From NCBI GenBank assembly GCA_034440635.1, contig JAOTON010001575.1, positions 124,001 through 188,000 on the forward strand: 64,000 nucleotides of DNA. Direction: 5' to 3'. The notes beneath the pieces were generated by a model that saw only the letters and a list, made by a program, of their open reading frames with translations, had not been told where the DNA came from and made no database searches. Positions 46,901 to 61,900 of the stretch are shown one piece after another. The position numbers were made by a program, and so were the translations under genes. Numbering within the stretch: the stretch's first letter is position 1; each line of letters opens with the position of its first letter. The DNA comes from Lepas anatifera. Its lineage: Eukaryota > Arthropoda > Thecostraca > Lepadidae.

Positions 46901-49900
46901 TTGCATTAAGCCGTCGTTGAATTGTTAGCTTTGGCAGGCTAGCTTCAGTGCATCTATCTTCAGAACAATTCCCCAACGTCTTCATCTGCAGCCACAGCAT
47001 ATCTGTCCGGGGCTCGTCGTGTTTTTCCAATATTTAAAAAGATACCAGGCTAAATACCTACATGCGTTTCGTCATGCTGAAACTGTTGCAAATGTTGACT
47101 TTTGTGCTGTCTTTGGAATAAATATTTGGCATCGATTCCGCAACACATTTGAGCCTGTTACCCAAATTGACGCCCTTATCTCTCTCCTCAGATTTATCAG
47201 CAGTGTGATTCGCTTCGTGCGACAGTACAACTTCGACGGCATCGATCTAGACTGGGAGTACCCGGGATCTCGCGCTGGCAGCGACTATGGCGACAAGGAG
47301 AACTACGCTACCCTCCTGGAGGTGAGTGAAAGGTCGCGGGTTCAAATCCGGATGGGGGTTTATAAGTTTTACGGAGTTCTGCATCAAGAAGGAAAAGGTG
47401 ATTATCATTATGGCAATAGTTAGGATATTTTGTGGAACAGACATGACTATTGGACAAAATGAGGAGTTATTTGGGGAAATAATTGTTACTTTATTTGATT
47501 AGAACAGTGAGCTTGGATGGAGGTTCCTGTACACACGGTATGAAAATAAGTTACAGTATTGGCTAAAAGTGAAGGGGTAGGGCTGTCAGTGAAATAGAGA
47601 CAGAGTTAAAATTATACCTTCATCTTAGGTTATATAGAAGGGCTGTGCCCGAATATATAATCCAAGTGTAGTTCGCATCCAGAATTCGAGGAGGTAGGCT
47701 AGAAAACACCTTGTCAACTTATAATCATGCTCCTCGCCTCAGCATCTCGAAACATATCGACAAAATGCTATCTATATTGGTGGTACTCACAATGTCTGTA
47801 CCCTTACGTAGGTATCACTTTTCATTACAAAGTTCCCAGATTTCAACCAAACTGAGATTTAAAATTTCACTAAGAACGCAATTTGAATCCAACGACGGGT
47901 TTAGATCGCAGCAATTTATGGCTTTAAACGGGAGCAGGCCAGCAAACATCTCGTTTACTTAGAGAACATTTCTTTTGAATTCAAATGCAATAAAAATCAT
48001 CTGTGCCAGTGGGTATGTATGACGGAGCTGTAAACTCAATCATCTCTCCAGGATATGATCCAAATGAGAGGCTGCAACCGCCTAACTCTCAGTCAACCAT
48101 GCACTCGGACACATTTGCACAGCTTTCACTAGTCAGCTGGCGTTTGGCACGGAGCCGCGCACGCCGCTGTCGTGACAAAGTGTTCCGGCAACAACCGGCG
48201 TTGCCATGGCGACCGTGGGTATCGGGTCGGCATGGGAATAATTGAGCTGGCCACAAACAGTGCACTTTGTACAAAGGTGAGGGGCGAATGGCCAATATAG
48301 TGATTAGTTCTCACGATGTTAAAGAGGTTGATGACAGTTCCAGACGCGCAGAACGTGGTATACAGCGATATGTTGAGGGTGTTGGTCTCGCAGATTCTGT
48401 GCATTGTTTCCGCACGGCCTTTCCGTCTGCCTCAGTTCAAAGGCGTGGCCTTAATCAGGGTTTACGTACGGGCGTCGTAAGATGTGTCCAAATAGTTATG
48501 CCTAGTAGCGTCACCACATGTTTTTTTCTGGGGACGAGAGGGGCTCACACCAGCAATGCTCGGGGGAAGTGATTTTTAAGTAGATTGCCTGCATTTGAAA
48601 ACGCTAACGACTGTACATTTCAACCAGCACATTTAAGTAGGTTCATGCAGGTAATAAGAAGGAAATGCAAAACAACTAGGCTGGTCTCAATATCTTGAAC
48701 TCCCTCCTGAATCGCAAGTAGGGGGGCGCGTCCCCTCCACCCCTTTCCTCTTCATTCGGTGTTCATGTTTGTGCTGTGGACAACAGCTTAACTTCATAAC
48801 GGCAACTGATACAAAAACATTTTCGTCTAAGATATTTTCCTGTGATAGATGTTGTGAGTACCAGAGATAGAGAGATTCAGTACCAGCTAGAAAGCTATTT
48901 CCTCACTAGCCTCACTCCATACGAAATCTATACCCAGCTTGGATGGGGGTGCTGGTAAGCTGGTGTTGGTGTCCGTGACTCCGCAGCCGCCGAGTCTTCA
49001 CCCATATTTGAGCCTGTGCAGCACCCTCCCGGATGGGTGTGGGCGCATCTCGTGAGCGTGAGGGCGTGAAAGCTTAGCTACTCTGATCTACGGATACCAC
49101 TAGAGGTCAACATGGGGCAACACTTCAGCATCGCTGCCATTCGGTCTCAATTAGGCATGTCCCGTTGCATTCTGTCCGCAGAATCTATCCAGGGAGTTAT
49201 CCTGTTTCGTCCCATCTCGTTTTTTTCTGTAATCTTATATCCAGAAAAAATGTTTCCGTTTCCTCCCATCCAACATGGATTTTGAAATACTTGTCCCATC
49301 TCGACATATCATCTCCTGTTCTATAAATCCAATCCCGGCATTCTTCCCATGCATAAGTCCTATCCCGGTCCCCATCCCCATGCACAACTCCGATCCCGGT
49401 TCCCCTTCCATTCCTACGTCCTGATGCCAGGCAGTTTGATCAACCATTTCGATACACAGCTGGTACAGAAACGACAGACCTTTCAATTCAAGAATAAACC
49501 TAAGCGTGGAGTGAAATGATGCTAATGTGTTGCAACGGCTTCTTATCAACATGCACCAGTAAACAAAAATTATTGGGCCACAGTTGCACCGTTCTCTCAT
49601 TGTGCGCCCATCTGATTGGTAGGAGTGACACCTGAATAGGGGTCTAATGAAGCTAACGGAATGGGACAAATTGCGACAGATGCCGGCGGTGATAATCTTA
49701 ACGTCTTTTATCTGTTTCAGTAAGATGGTGCCTCTTGCTAAACGTATCATAATGGAAATCTTCGGTCGCCGCATATCCTAAAATTGCCAACGAGCAAATC
49801 ACTTTATCAGGACAATGCAAACGCTAACAGTGTCTCATTTTTGTTTCCCTTTTTGCTGTCAGTGTGTGACATTCACCGTTCTTTGGGCAGGAAATGCGGG

Positions 49901-52900
49901 CAGCTTTTGAAGAGGAGTCTATCAAGACAAACCGACCGGTGCTGCTTTTAACGGTGGCCGTTCCCGCCGGTATCTCCACTATAGAGAAGGGATTCAATAT
50001 TCCACGACTGAACGCGTAAGTACCTACATGGATTTATTATCTTGGTATGTGCTTATTGTTGAACTACCAATGGCTTTGTTTGCATCAAACACCAACAAGG
50101 TTATTTAACTTTTCCGGTGCATTCTATATTGTTAGGATTTAGATCGAGAAAGCCAGCTAGGATTTCTTATGGTTGGTCTTCGTATTGCATTTTTCGTCTT
50201 CAATGGTACCTGCTTAGTTTCTCTAGACTGTAAACTTTTGCGTTTGTGGCTTATATTAGGTATGTGCTAAACTGTGCTCATAAGTCCAGCTGTAGAATTT
50301 GTGAACACTTTTTGGAAAAATGCCACTTAGATATGCTAGTAAATAAAAACAAAATTTGCGGGAGAAAAAGCAGTATGAGTATTTCCCAAATATCTGTAAC
50401 TGGCCATTCACGTCCCCCAGAGCTCCATATCTTTTTTATTTTCATTGTTTGTATCATTTTATTTACCATAGCAGCGCTAAATAGTCGTTGTACTTTCGGA
50501 GCAATATCTTTCCCACGCTCTAATAGAAAATGTTGGGGTAAAGACGCCAAACATTGCAGAAAGGTGTGAAAAGTACGGAAAAAGAATAGAAATATAAAGC
50601 ACATCAGATTTAACGCTTTGATATCGCGACAAATTTATTCGAATTAACTCTGCTACGGAAAGAGTTAGATAAATGCTGAACGGCCATAAACTCCCCCTCA
50701 CCCCCCCCGATGAATTTAATACAAACACAGCCAAGTACCCAGCATTATGGGCCGACCATTTCTCAAATCTTATCTCATTGTCACCAACAGCTATTGCGGA
50801 CGACTTTCACTAGACTCCCGTGTAAATCAGCTGAGCTGTCGACCATGCCGGACCAAGGTCGTCACCTCTTGTTACCTCTTATCACAAATATTCACCGTTA
50901 TAATAGCATCGCGCTTAATCCTCCCTTCGCTACAGCATTTTCCTTTAGAGGTGAAAATAATTGTGTTTTAATGTCACCTGAGATAAATGTATCCAAAGTT
51001 TTGATCGTTAGTTTTTCGCAGATTAAAGACTGGAGATAGCGATGTTATGTTCCTTATTTGGGGCGCAGACAGTTAGAATCCGTCTACTTCCAATTACCGG
51101 AGATGGGAGTCCATTTCACCAGACAAGCTTGAGGATTCACCGTTAATCTGAACAAGATGCAATTCGCTCTTTCCACTGACTACTACTTGGACCGCTCCCG
51201 TGGGTGGTGGCCTAAATTAAGACGGTTTGTGGTCGGCCAAGATTTGATCCCTTGCAAATGTCAAGAGCGCCCAGTTCAAAATCAGTTCAAAAAATTATTT
51301 GCGTGGACCGCGAGGCTGGAATAAATTCCTAAGCGTCTTCTCGAGCCCAGGTGGTGTTAAAATCGTGCATGACAGGGAATCATTCATTGAAGTATCTTGT
51401 AATGTATGTTCTAATTTTATCGAGCCCGGGAACGTTATAGCTCTTATTTTTCGTTCAGTCGAACACCATTTCATTATCTTAAGTCGGTGGCTTTTATGCT
51501 TCTCGTATCTTACCCACTCCGTTAGGATTAGTACGGCGCTCCGTTCATTAGCGAACCGGCAGTTCTTTGTCCACCACTAATCCTGTAGACAAGTACATCA
51601 ATAGTCCCGTCTGATAACCGCTTGTTTGCCAAATGAGAGATGCCCTATGCTTAGGGACGCCTTGGGGGCGAATACGTTTTGCAAACCAGCATTTAATTTT
51701 TCAACGAAGTTAATTGTTCACTTTGCTGTAGTGTTCTAAAGTACATGAGCACTTGTGAATGATCATTATTGCTGAGGGCAGAAACAGATATGAGAGAAGG
51801 CCGTACTTTGCAATTTGTGTGATCTTCTCTAGCTTGGTATGCATTTAGAGATAATAAAGTCGTTGATAATTCTAAGTTATCATTGCGTTCAATGCTATAA
51901 ATAACAATACATGGGGCAGTCTTAGACTCTCTCATCTGTAGGAAACAAAAAATGCCTAGACAAAAAACCATAGTGTTTTGGAATGAAACTGGAGTGAAAT
52001 TGAAAGTGAAGATTGAAAGTGAATCCTCACTTTTAAGAAGACATGGCCTGAAAACACTCCCCCGGAACTGCCAGAAAAATAAGAACCACCCCTCCAACCT
52101 CCTCCCATGTGTGTCGCCAGCGCTGTGGACTTCTTCAACGTGTTGGCGTATGATTACCACGCAGCCACCGAACCGCTGACGGACCACCACGCGCCCCTGT
52201 ACGCTCTGCCTGGCACCAGCAGCTACGACTTCAGCAGCCAGCTCAACGTGGTAAGTCTCCGGGCCCGGTCAGTGCGTAAGTGCGTGCGTGGCGAGGTAAG
52301 TGGATGGAGTGTAATGCATACGTTGCACCAAGTGTCTTAGGGGATTATACAAGATATGGTTCTCTTACAATGGCACTACATCATCACTAGTTTTAGCAGG
52401 CTGCCTTTGCAGTATAGTTATTGATTAGCGCTATATTGATTGTGATGCTTGCTCGGAATTCTAAGTGCAGGTCTACTGAAAGTAAAGGAACGTGGGTTCG
52501 GGCTAGGAAACTGGCAAAAGGCAGTACCCAAGTGGGTGGCATCAGGCTGCGTTTGCCTCTGCCCGTTTACATTGCGAAAGGGGTGCGATTCTGAGGTATT
52601 TCCCGAAGCCCTTGACTCATTGGTTTTTGTTTGGTTTGAGTTCACGGGCAATCCTGAACATCAGCCTTAGGGAGACCTGGGGGCCAAGTGCTTGAAATTT
52701 TCAGAAACGAAAGTGTTTCTTTTGGAATATTCGGACAAAGTCAGGCGTCTATGGTAGACTATTAGGCATTGCCTATTAGGTCCCCTTGGAACTGCCAATG
52801 GCTAAGCATGCTAATTTTCCATTGTTGTCAGTGATTACGAAATCTCTTGACCACCTCCTTTCCTCATCTGCCAGCTTGGGGGGAGGTTATCAAGTTAACA

Positions 52901-55900
52901 TTGGAATCAATCTCCTTTCACGTCACTAATCGCTCGTTCTCGGTTCCTCATCATCTGTTCCGCTCTACCTGGCTATAGTCTACTTCCCCCATACATTATG
53001 CGGTTGCGACATTTCCTCTTGGGCCAGTCATCCGTGATGTAAAGCAGAAGTGATGGCATATTTCTGGTATTACTCCCAAAGAAACAGTCAAAATGGCTTC
53101 TTTTTAGGGTTGTAATAAGGGTGTATTTTATTTCCTAAAACTGGGCACGCGACATTTGCTTTAGATAGCAGAGTCAGACATTTCTATTGAGTGGACGGAC
53201 CTCTAGAACCACAGTTCCTCATCTCAGCATCACCAGACAGCATTCTTCGGTGCGTGAGCCTGCCCTGCGGCTACTGGCCGCGTCTCGTGCGTTTAACCTG
53301 AGGGCACCTCCACTTTCGTTTGCTGGACGGCGGCTCCAGCTGCGAGTCCCGGGGCCGATGTGCCTGGAACGCGCTTCTGCGGGGATAAGATCTGACTACT
53401 GACCCCACGTGTCCAGCCGGCTCAGCGGGCTACACTTTCCCCGGATACAACACTGCTGGACGCTGGGTTGGAAATAGGATGGGCTTGGAAATAGGTCGAT
53501 GTCCAGGATGTGGTACATAGTCTCTGTTGCATTTGTTACCGTGGTTATTGTCTTTTCCTTTCGTTCCAAACGGGAAACTGGCCTGAACATAGCATTGGTA
53601 TCTGTTTATGCCATCTGGACCGGTTTGTTACGCCTCAACGGAAAATGGGAGTGATTTCGTAGATATCCTGTGGCGATCAAGGATGCAAATTAACTGATGC
53701 GCGTCGTGACATCGAAAATGTACTACGATTGTGACATGCCCAAAATTCCATGTACTTGTAACACTAGCGTCACGTTGTTCATGTATTTGGCACCCCGTAT
53801 GCTGCAATCATTAGCTATGTTTTTTTATAGTTCCCAGAACTACAAATAGCAGTAGGAAATTTCACTGTCGTAGAGCGAGAGGGGGTGAGGTAATGTTTTC
53901 ACCTAACAGTGCACGATATTGCCGCAGGTGAAAATAACGGTCATCAATGTTAAACACTTACCCATTTTGATAAGGTAAACATTTTTGAACATTACATCAT
54001 TGTTACGTTTATTTCTTTCTCAACCATGGATGTTATTTTCATTTACAAAAAAACTGTTTTTTCAGACCGCACAACAATCTATGATAAAAATTCGTTTTTA
54101 TAAACACCTGGAATATATCGTGTGATCCGTGCCTGATTATTTTAATCTCTTCTCTCCAGGATTACACTCTTCGCTACTACCTAAAGGCGGGTGCAGAGCG
54201 GAGGAAGTTGGTGATGGGAATTCCCACCTACGGTCGCTCCTACACCCTACTGGATGAGAACTTCAGCGGCGTTCAAGCGGCCGCCACCAGCCCCGGTCTC
54301 AAGGGAAAATACACCAAAGAAGAGGGCTACCTCAGCTTCTACGAGGTGGGTCCCTCAACTCATGTTGAGAATATTGGCTGTGTGAATAGTGATGTAGCTA
54401 GAAAAAATTAGGCGTGGTCCCCCTTTTCGGGTGGGTTTTTCCTATACATGGATATAGGGTGTTCGCATAATATAGCCTTACTCGTTGAAGCGCCCAAAAA
54501 CACAAACATTCACAGGATATAGGATGGTCCTTAGTCAAATTTGGTTCGATGTGTAAGCAAATTTGCAGTCTATACCAATTTGTGAGATGTTAGAGCTGAT
54601 ATTTGTTAGTTAAACTGTAAGAAATTAGCCTTAAAAAACATTCGTAATTTATAGTTTGCCCCATTCCATCATGATCTCTAGTTAAATAGAAATATATTAT
54701 GCCTTGCTAGCAGGCGTTAACTGTGGCGCACCCTCTAACTGCTCAGTGACAGTTTCTCGGCAACGATTCGCCACAGCCTTGAAGGCGCTTCTTGTATGAC
54801 CGTTACCAGTACCGACCTCTTTTGTGAGCCGGTATCTTCCTGTCACAATCGCCTCACTTTCTGAGCAATAGCAAGGCCGTTCCCACCAGCTGTCTCAAGG
54901 TGTATCATCACATAAGACAGAGTTTCCGCATGGCCAGCTGGTTGAAGTGCATTCTGTGAACGCCTGACTTTGCGCTTCAGCTAAGCTGCTGTCGGGATGG
55001 AAAAGGAATTGTTCTACCACATCAGTAATGCCATCAGAAGGATGTCAGATTCGGTCACGGCGCTAAAAGGGACATGGTGTGAATACTGATGCTTTAGAGA
55101 GTCGTGGTGATGCAAGACTTCCGGTATAAGACATCACTGAGGGTGATAAAATGCACTTTATCGTCGCTACTGACTGGTGATTTTAGGCTTGTGGTGGGAG
55201 TCGGCATCACACTATGAATTCTAATCGCTGGAACTTGGTGAATAGCAGTGTTGACTTGGGAAGTAGCAGCACTCTCGTTCACGATGCATTGTGGCGTTTG
55301 TTTTGTTGATACTCCAGCGAGCAGGACCGAAGATGTGACATTCACTCTAGACGTCAAAGGATGCATGGTAACTGCCACATTGATATCCTCCAGAAGTTGT
55401 TTTGTTTCAACTTAAACTCCTTATTTTTTTTGTAAAAAAATAGAGCTTGTTTTGAGCTAAGTGCCGATGCCTGAGCCTGATGTTACATCGAGCAGCATTG
55501 TGCACGAAATTGTGTGAGGGCACCCTTTTGAGGTGGAGCTCCGTTCAAGAGTTCGTTTTCGGCAATATTTCTTCTCGCTGGAGACAAAACAATGGTCTGG
55601 GAAGAGGCACGACCGGTGCGTTATCCTTCAACTCCCAGCGGCTGTATTGCCCCGCACAAAGGCGTCCCTGAACCGTGAGTTAAGTCGATGGCAGCGCCCC
55701 GGGTCACAAAAAGCGGACCACGTGTCGCTTTGAATGCTTCTATGCTAATCTCAAGCATCTGTTTTAGGCCTGAATCGAGTGGAATAATTTGCTAGAAGCT
55801 GACATGAAAAAGGAGAGTGCAGATGAAATGTTTTGTTCTTTGTGCGGATGAAACGTTTTTTACTTTCCTCATAACTAGTTTCTTATGAGGGCCAACTTAT

Positions 55901-58900
55901 CGACCAGCTTATTTCTATGAGGACCAACCAACCAACTAGCTTTGGTGCGATCTAAAAATTGTTATCATTCTCTCTTTTGCCTGGTTCATGTCGTTGGTGT
56001 TTTTGTTGGAGGTTTATTGAAGCGCAAAGCCTTTAATTTTTCATGGTTTCAAAACAATTTTAGGACCATCTCGGCCCAATTATCATTTAGAGAATTAATA
56101 AAGTAAAACAAAAAACATAAATTTTGCGTCTTTTTATACAGAGACAAAAAAGCGAGAGAAACGCAGGCACCTTTTCCGGGCTTTTCTCTCTCTTTAAAGA
56201 GGAAAAATGTCGTGTTTTATCTAAATTTATCCTCTTCTTGGTAATGGAGCCGAGATAGTTCTAAAACAGGTTCTAGGCATTAAACAGGCTTGCACTTTAA
56301 TGATATATCGAACTTGATACAATCATGTTCTCTGGCTTAGCACTGCGAAAGGTATCAATACATATCGTTCTCTTTCTGTTAGACATGATTTTAGTTTAGT
56401 AACTCAAACATTTAACTCTATTGAAATATATAAATATCTCAAATATATTTGTAAGCCATTAACCTGTCTCTGGTCTTGGCTTGAGAGAAGCAGTAACCAC
56501 TCGCGTCTCCATCATCACCCAATCTCACCTAGGTGAAAATAGCAATCTCTTAAACTTCGCTGGGGCATGATATAGCAACAAAACAATATTTCCAAAATTA
56601 TTTTCAATTCACATTTACATAACAGCGCACAAAATATTCACCTTCATCCACCATCTCTGTACACAGACATATCTCATACAGCTGGGATCCAACACAACAT
56701 TCTAATTACGAGACTCTCTAAGAAAAACATGACGTCAATTCATCCTTTCGTTTCCGGGCGCACTCAAAGCCATCTCACCCGCTGTTAACAGGCGGTAAAG
56801 CCGCCACCTCTGACCTCGTAAGAACCGCTATGCCCTGTCGGGGATGTCGGCGCACCCAGAGCCTGCGCGCGACGCGTGCGGCGCGCATGTTTGACAAAGA
56901 GTTTCACGCCCTTTGGCTAGTCTAGCATTGTTTGGTGAGGCAGCGAAGGTTGAAAGAATGAGGGTTGATCTCCCAAACGAAAAGATGGTGGTGATGGAGA
57001 GGGAAAGGCTATAGAAGTGATGTCAAATTTACTTTAGCTATGGCTCGCCCTAGACAATTTTAGGACTCCGCAGCAAAACGCCCGCTTTAATCAATCGATG
57101 ATAATATTTATTTTCTGACTGTCCTTACTGTCACCAAAAATATCAAAAATTCAATAAAGCATCTGGTCCGTATCTATTTCCTGGAAAAATACTGTTGTAT
57201 CTGCGGGTTTCTGAAGGTATATGCAGCTGGGTCCTCTCACGGCGTGCAAAAGTGAAAACACTTTCTTTCATTAGCGCCCTCTGGGACGCTGGTGGCACCA
57301 GCGAAGCGTGCCACTGGAAAGGTCGCCAGACCGCTATTGTGTAACATTGCTTATTGTTTCCTCTAAACAATCCTTAGATCACCAGGTGGGTGTGGGGCCA
57401 GTAAAAAAACATTGACTGTCATAGAATCATTTAAAGTGTCCTGTCTTAGGAGGTCCGGATACATTACTCACAGGAGAATCCTCAGCTTATGAACAAGTAT
57501 CCTCAATGAAATTCTTCATGGCAAAGAAAGTTCAGATTCAATCCGATTCTCATCCGAGGTTTCCAGAACAAATCCGGACCAATATGCATGATCACGATTG
57601 CTATAATCTAGATTTGTTCCTTAACTGAAAAGTACGACTAAAATTGTAACCCAAATTCATATCCAGGTTTAAAACCACTCATATTATCTTGCCAACTATA
57701 TCCAATCCGCCAACCACAGTTTGAACATCTTTTGGCATCTAATTGATGTCAAATCTATAACCTAGTCTACATCACAGTCAGAAATGAAATGTATCTGAAT
57801 GATTTTTGTGGTAAGGGGTTTTGCCTGATGCATGGGGCAATATCTTTCTATCATAAATTCCATCATTCAAGCGCCTGCTCATGCTTTGCTGGAAATTACG
57901 GTTTGAAAATTTCCGCACAATTCGTGATCTATTCTAAAATTGTGAAACTTCCAGACTTAGCCTAGTGATACCTTTCAAAAGTCTCACATGAATTGGGAGG
58001 CTGGAAATCATGAACAGCCCAGAAGAAGCATTTAAGAATTGGACTAAAGCAGCATGATTTGTAGGTATTTCCAACGTCTCTTTTTACTCCTCATTGGACA
58101 GATCTCTACCATCAAGTCCGATCCCTTCTCCAGGTCCAAGGCCGTCTCTAAGTGCATGCCACCAGTACATTTTCCCAACCACGATGTCCTCAGCGAGAAC
58201 ACATGTTTGCCGTTACTTGAACTGTCCCCAAGGCTGTACACTAGTGGTGCAGCTGGCTGAAAGTGAAACAGGTCACGCTGTGAACACGTTGGAGCTCTTC
58301 CGGTCCAAGTCGAGTCTTGTCAGGTTGTCAAGTTGTCAGGTAGCTCAGGGCCCCGGGAGTCGCAATGGTTGGAGAGGGTGTTTGCCTAATGGATGGAATG
58401 TGGAGGCAATCTGTAGTCGTGGAGTAAACCGAAGATGCTGAGCTTAAGTGGGGGAATATTCGATTGATGGACTGCGAAACAGGAGCGACGAAATTTGGGC
58501 GAGTCTGGGAATTTGGGCGAATCTCGTCAGAAATTCCCTCATTTATGCTAGAGTATATGAATATGACAATGTTTTATGCGAGCAGTAACGTAACGAAAGA
58601 ATCAGATCAAACTTAATACGTAGGCCATAAACACTATAGAGGAATTCTTCGAAAACATTGATGCTTGTCCGGGCCTAAACCTATCTTTTGGCTAACTTTC
58701 CGTAAATTATACCAAGTACTTGTAAGTCACATTGTTTTATGGGGTAGTAAAGTTCAGTGTTTCGTCTCACCCACAGAGGTATGTGCTGTCATGGGCTACT
58801 GCCTCCGACCAAGTGAACCATGAGAAAACATGCTTTGTTTTACTTCCTGACTGTCTCTGCACAAATTATCAGTCAAAATCCTTGGCTGAAGCTGGTAAAA

Positions 58901-61900
58901 GACTCATGCTTAGATTGAAACAGTCGTGCTTATTTCTGCAACAGCTGCGCCAGTTAAGATCAGAATTATTGATGATATCGAGGTGAGGTACAAAGGCCGG
59001 GAAGGGGCGTCTAGAACCGGTTCTTGTCTGTGACCAGTGCTCGTGCAGTTCTGAACTACTTCCTGGTTCACATTGGACGCAACGTTGTTAGTGGCTCATT
59101 TTAGGCGCAATTTGAAATGGAAAAGAAATGCCTGGCTAAATCTCCAAGGAGCAGGCCCCTGAATCCCTGCGTCAACTATTGGGAAAGTTTGCTGACTAGA
59201 AAAATTCATAAATTCAAAATTCCCCAACTTTTTATAGCCAAACAGGAGATGCATTGACTCAAAATTTAACTACATCATCACTGATTCCATAATTTCTTTA
59301 TTTTTCGGTCGACATTCGCTTGTCCTTTTCAGAAACATTAGCCCTGTAAGCTGTTCCTGAGACAGTGACGGGGCGAACCCACCGAGATTATGTTTTGGCT
59401 CGTGTTTTGCAGAGGTCTGCTTTGGACTGGAATTAAAATAGAGATCATGGTATGGGACATACTGGGACGACATTGTCCAGATTCCATTAGGGATAAGACA
59501 ATTTTTTTAATTAAATGCCCGAAAGAAAACTGAATTGAACTGGAAGTAAGACGGAGTGGATAAATGTTAAATTTTTCAGCTTGCTAACCTCTTTTGTTGT
59601 GTATCTTTGCATCTACCCAAGGTTGCGACAGACTCCCATTTCCTAACAGCTTCCCGATGAACATGACACCCAATGTGTTGTAAAACATCAGCTAATAAGG
59701 GATCCTGCATCGTTCTCATTTCTTCTTTTGTACATCTAAAATGTAAACGTGCGGCGTCCCCTAGCGTCGTACCAGAATATTTCTGCTCGGCTATGCGACT
59801 TTCTTTTTATTCTAAAGAAAACTCAATAACTAATCACCACCTGTCTTCGGCCTCTGATCCGCTAACGGGATTCCTGCCTCGTTCTCTCGTGCTCCCCGAG
59901 ACCATTACCCACGTTGGTTCCGGTCTAATAGTTACCTCTCACCCTTCAAATCACGTGACGAACACAGGAACCGAGACTCCGTGCTATCTCATAGCCTTGG
60001 AAAAACCAACTGCAGCTATCTCATGCTTCTACTGAACAAGTGCGCTAAACCAATATCGTGAATATTTCTATACAGCAAGACAGAAATGTTAGTATTTTTG
60101 GGACTCGTAGGTTTTGATATGTGAGTCCTGCTTCTGATGAAACGAGAACTGTCAGGGTCGGTGTTTGAAGTTACATAACCCACTTTTCCAGCCTACGGCC
60201 CCGAGCGGAGATAGGCTCTGTATGCTCCGCTTCCAGGCATGGGAGCGGAGATTGTTTCTGGCGGAGTCACTCACACAGGCAGCGACAGATTCAGTTGTGG
60301 GTTGGTTACAGAGGATGGCCTTTGGTTTGAGCTCGCGAGTACCCGCCCTGCGCTTTCGAGGGCTCGTTGGGTGTGAATTAGTATTAGCTGACCCAGGAAG
60401 TGTGTTCCACATTGTTTGGCTGATCTGCAAATTACCTATTTTACTTTATTTAATATTTTTGCAAAATCTCATGCTCAAGTCTCGGTGATGTGATATGCCT
60501 AGCAATACATTATTAACCTATAGAAATAAAAATTATATAAAAATATTAAGATTATAAAACCGTAAGTCTGGACAGCTCACTTAAACTATATTTTCCTAAT
60601 TATTTGGCTCAAGAATCATTTCAAAGAATCCAACGAATGCATTCCCTAAGCTTGAGCATAAGCTCCTCATCTAAATAGATTTCTCGTCTCCCGCTGTCTC
60701 ATGGAAACATCTTTCAGCGATCAGTGTTTGCATAAGCCAATCGTCTGTTTGTCTATTAGTGAATTGGAAGGCACACGAAGTACTTGGGCCTGTAATAATT
60801 GATCCGAGGACTATGAGAACCGAACCATCTGTTGTGTTTTTAGCTGATGAGAGCCATCTAACGATCCCTTCTAATTGTAACGGCGGTGCGTCTCGTTTCG
60901 AAGTTCCGTAATCAGTGTTGGCTGTCCGAATACGTTAGCACGTGAGCTCGTTGGAAATCCGTTACAGCTGGATGTCGGCACCCTGTGAAAGCACAGTGTT
61001 GGGTAGAATCCTGATGGTTTAAACATAAGTAACTGACAAATTTCTACTCTGCAGTGTGCTAAGTCTCTTAGGATTGCTCCGTAAGGCGTCGATATATCTG
61101 TATTTCTAATATATAGGTACATATTGATTGTACGATCTATATCTCGCATGCAAACGATGCACTGCTAGTAGTAATTACCCACTCTCATGTTGGTGTTTCA
61201 TTTAATATTTTTCTTCCTAGACTGTATCTCAACTCCCTTAAACAGTCATTAAGCCACTGTGAACACACACCCATTCGCCAGCCAGTCTCAGAGCCTTTCT
61301 ATCTGCTTATGACACAACCTCAGTTGCGGCATTCAGCAATCACTTCCTCTTGTTGGCAGATTTGCGAGAACGTGGCCGTCGACCAGTGGAACGTGTTCCG
61401 ACCCTATCCGGACGAGATGGGACCCTACGCCACCCTGGAACGCCAGTGGGTCGGTTACGACGATGAGTTTATCGTCCGTAAGAAGGTGAGTACGTTGGGG
61501 GATGAGAGAGTGCAGGAGGGGGGTGCCACCCTGGAACGTCAAAGGGTCGGTTATGACGATGATTTTATCGTCCGAAAGAAGGCGGGTGCGTTGGGGGAGG
61601 ATGATCTGGGGCGGGTGGGAGGGAGGGGGTGCCACCCTGGAATGCTAATGATTCGGTTACGACGATGGGTTTATCGTCCGTAAGAAGGTGAGTGTGTTGT
61701 GGGAGGAGAGGGCTGGGGGTAGTCGTTTGGGTGAGTATGTCGGTTTAACATGTCACGTTGTTGTCTTGAATTATATTTGATGGAGGTGATCATGCACGAT
61801 CTTGATGATCTCGTATATTTTTATTAGAACGACTTTCACTAAGCTTGATATGTCGACCGAGTCCCTTTGTCTTTCTTTGGCCATATTGCTCTGAAACAAT

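Larger units (their letters stand above)
40745..47191 (+). other. Chitinase intron, 6,447 bp
   Basis: Begins with the polypurine tract and holds both complete inverted-repeat elements (42,799-43,638 and 44,419-45,265) and two AGGTCA-type clusters. T-rich repeats of CTTTTTATAG lie at 41,635-41,705. Confidence 0.88.

Noticed and set aside
47333..47352. tRNA-like B box just inside an intron
   Set aside because: No A box lies at the right distance upstream; that space is conserved coding exon.
49235..49774. 179-codon minus-strand open frame
   Set aside because: It lies inside an intron. Its C-terminal Met/Gly-rich part is the translation of a simple repeat of CCCAT and ATCCCGG words, and the rest matches nothing.
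51693..52190. 165-codon minus-strand frame
   Set aside because: It overlaps a confident chitinase exon on the other strand and has no domain; an opposite-strand shadow.
61631..61687. Extra genuine chitinase exon
   Set aside because: It contains an in-frame TAA and lacks an acceptor; it is a decayed duplicate of the preceding exon end.
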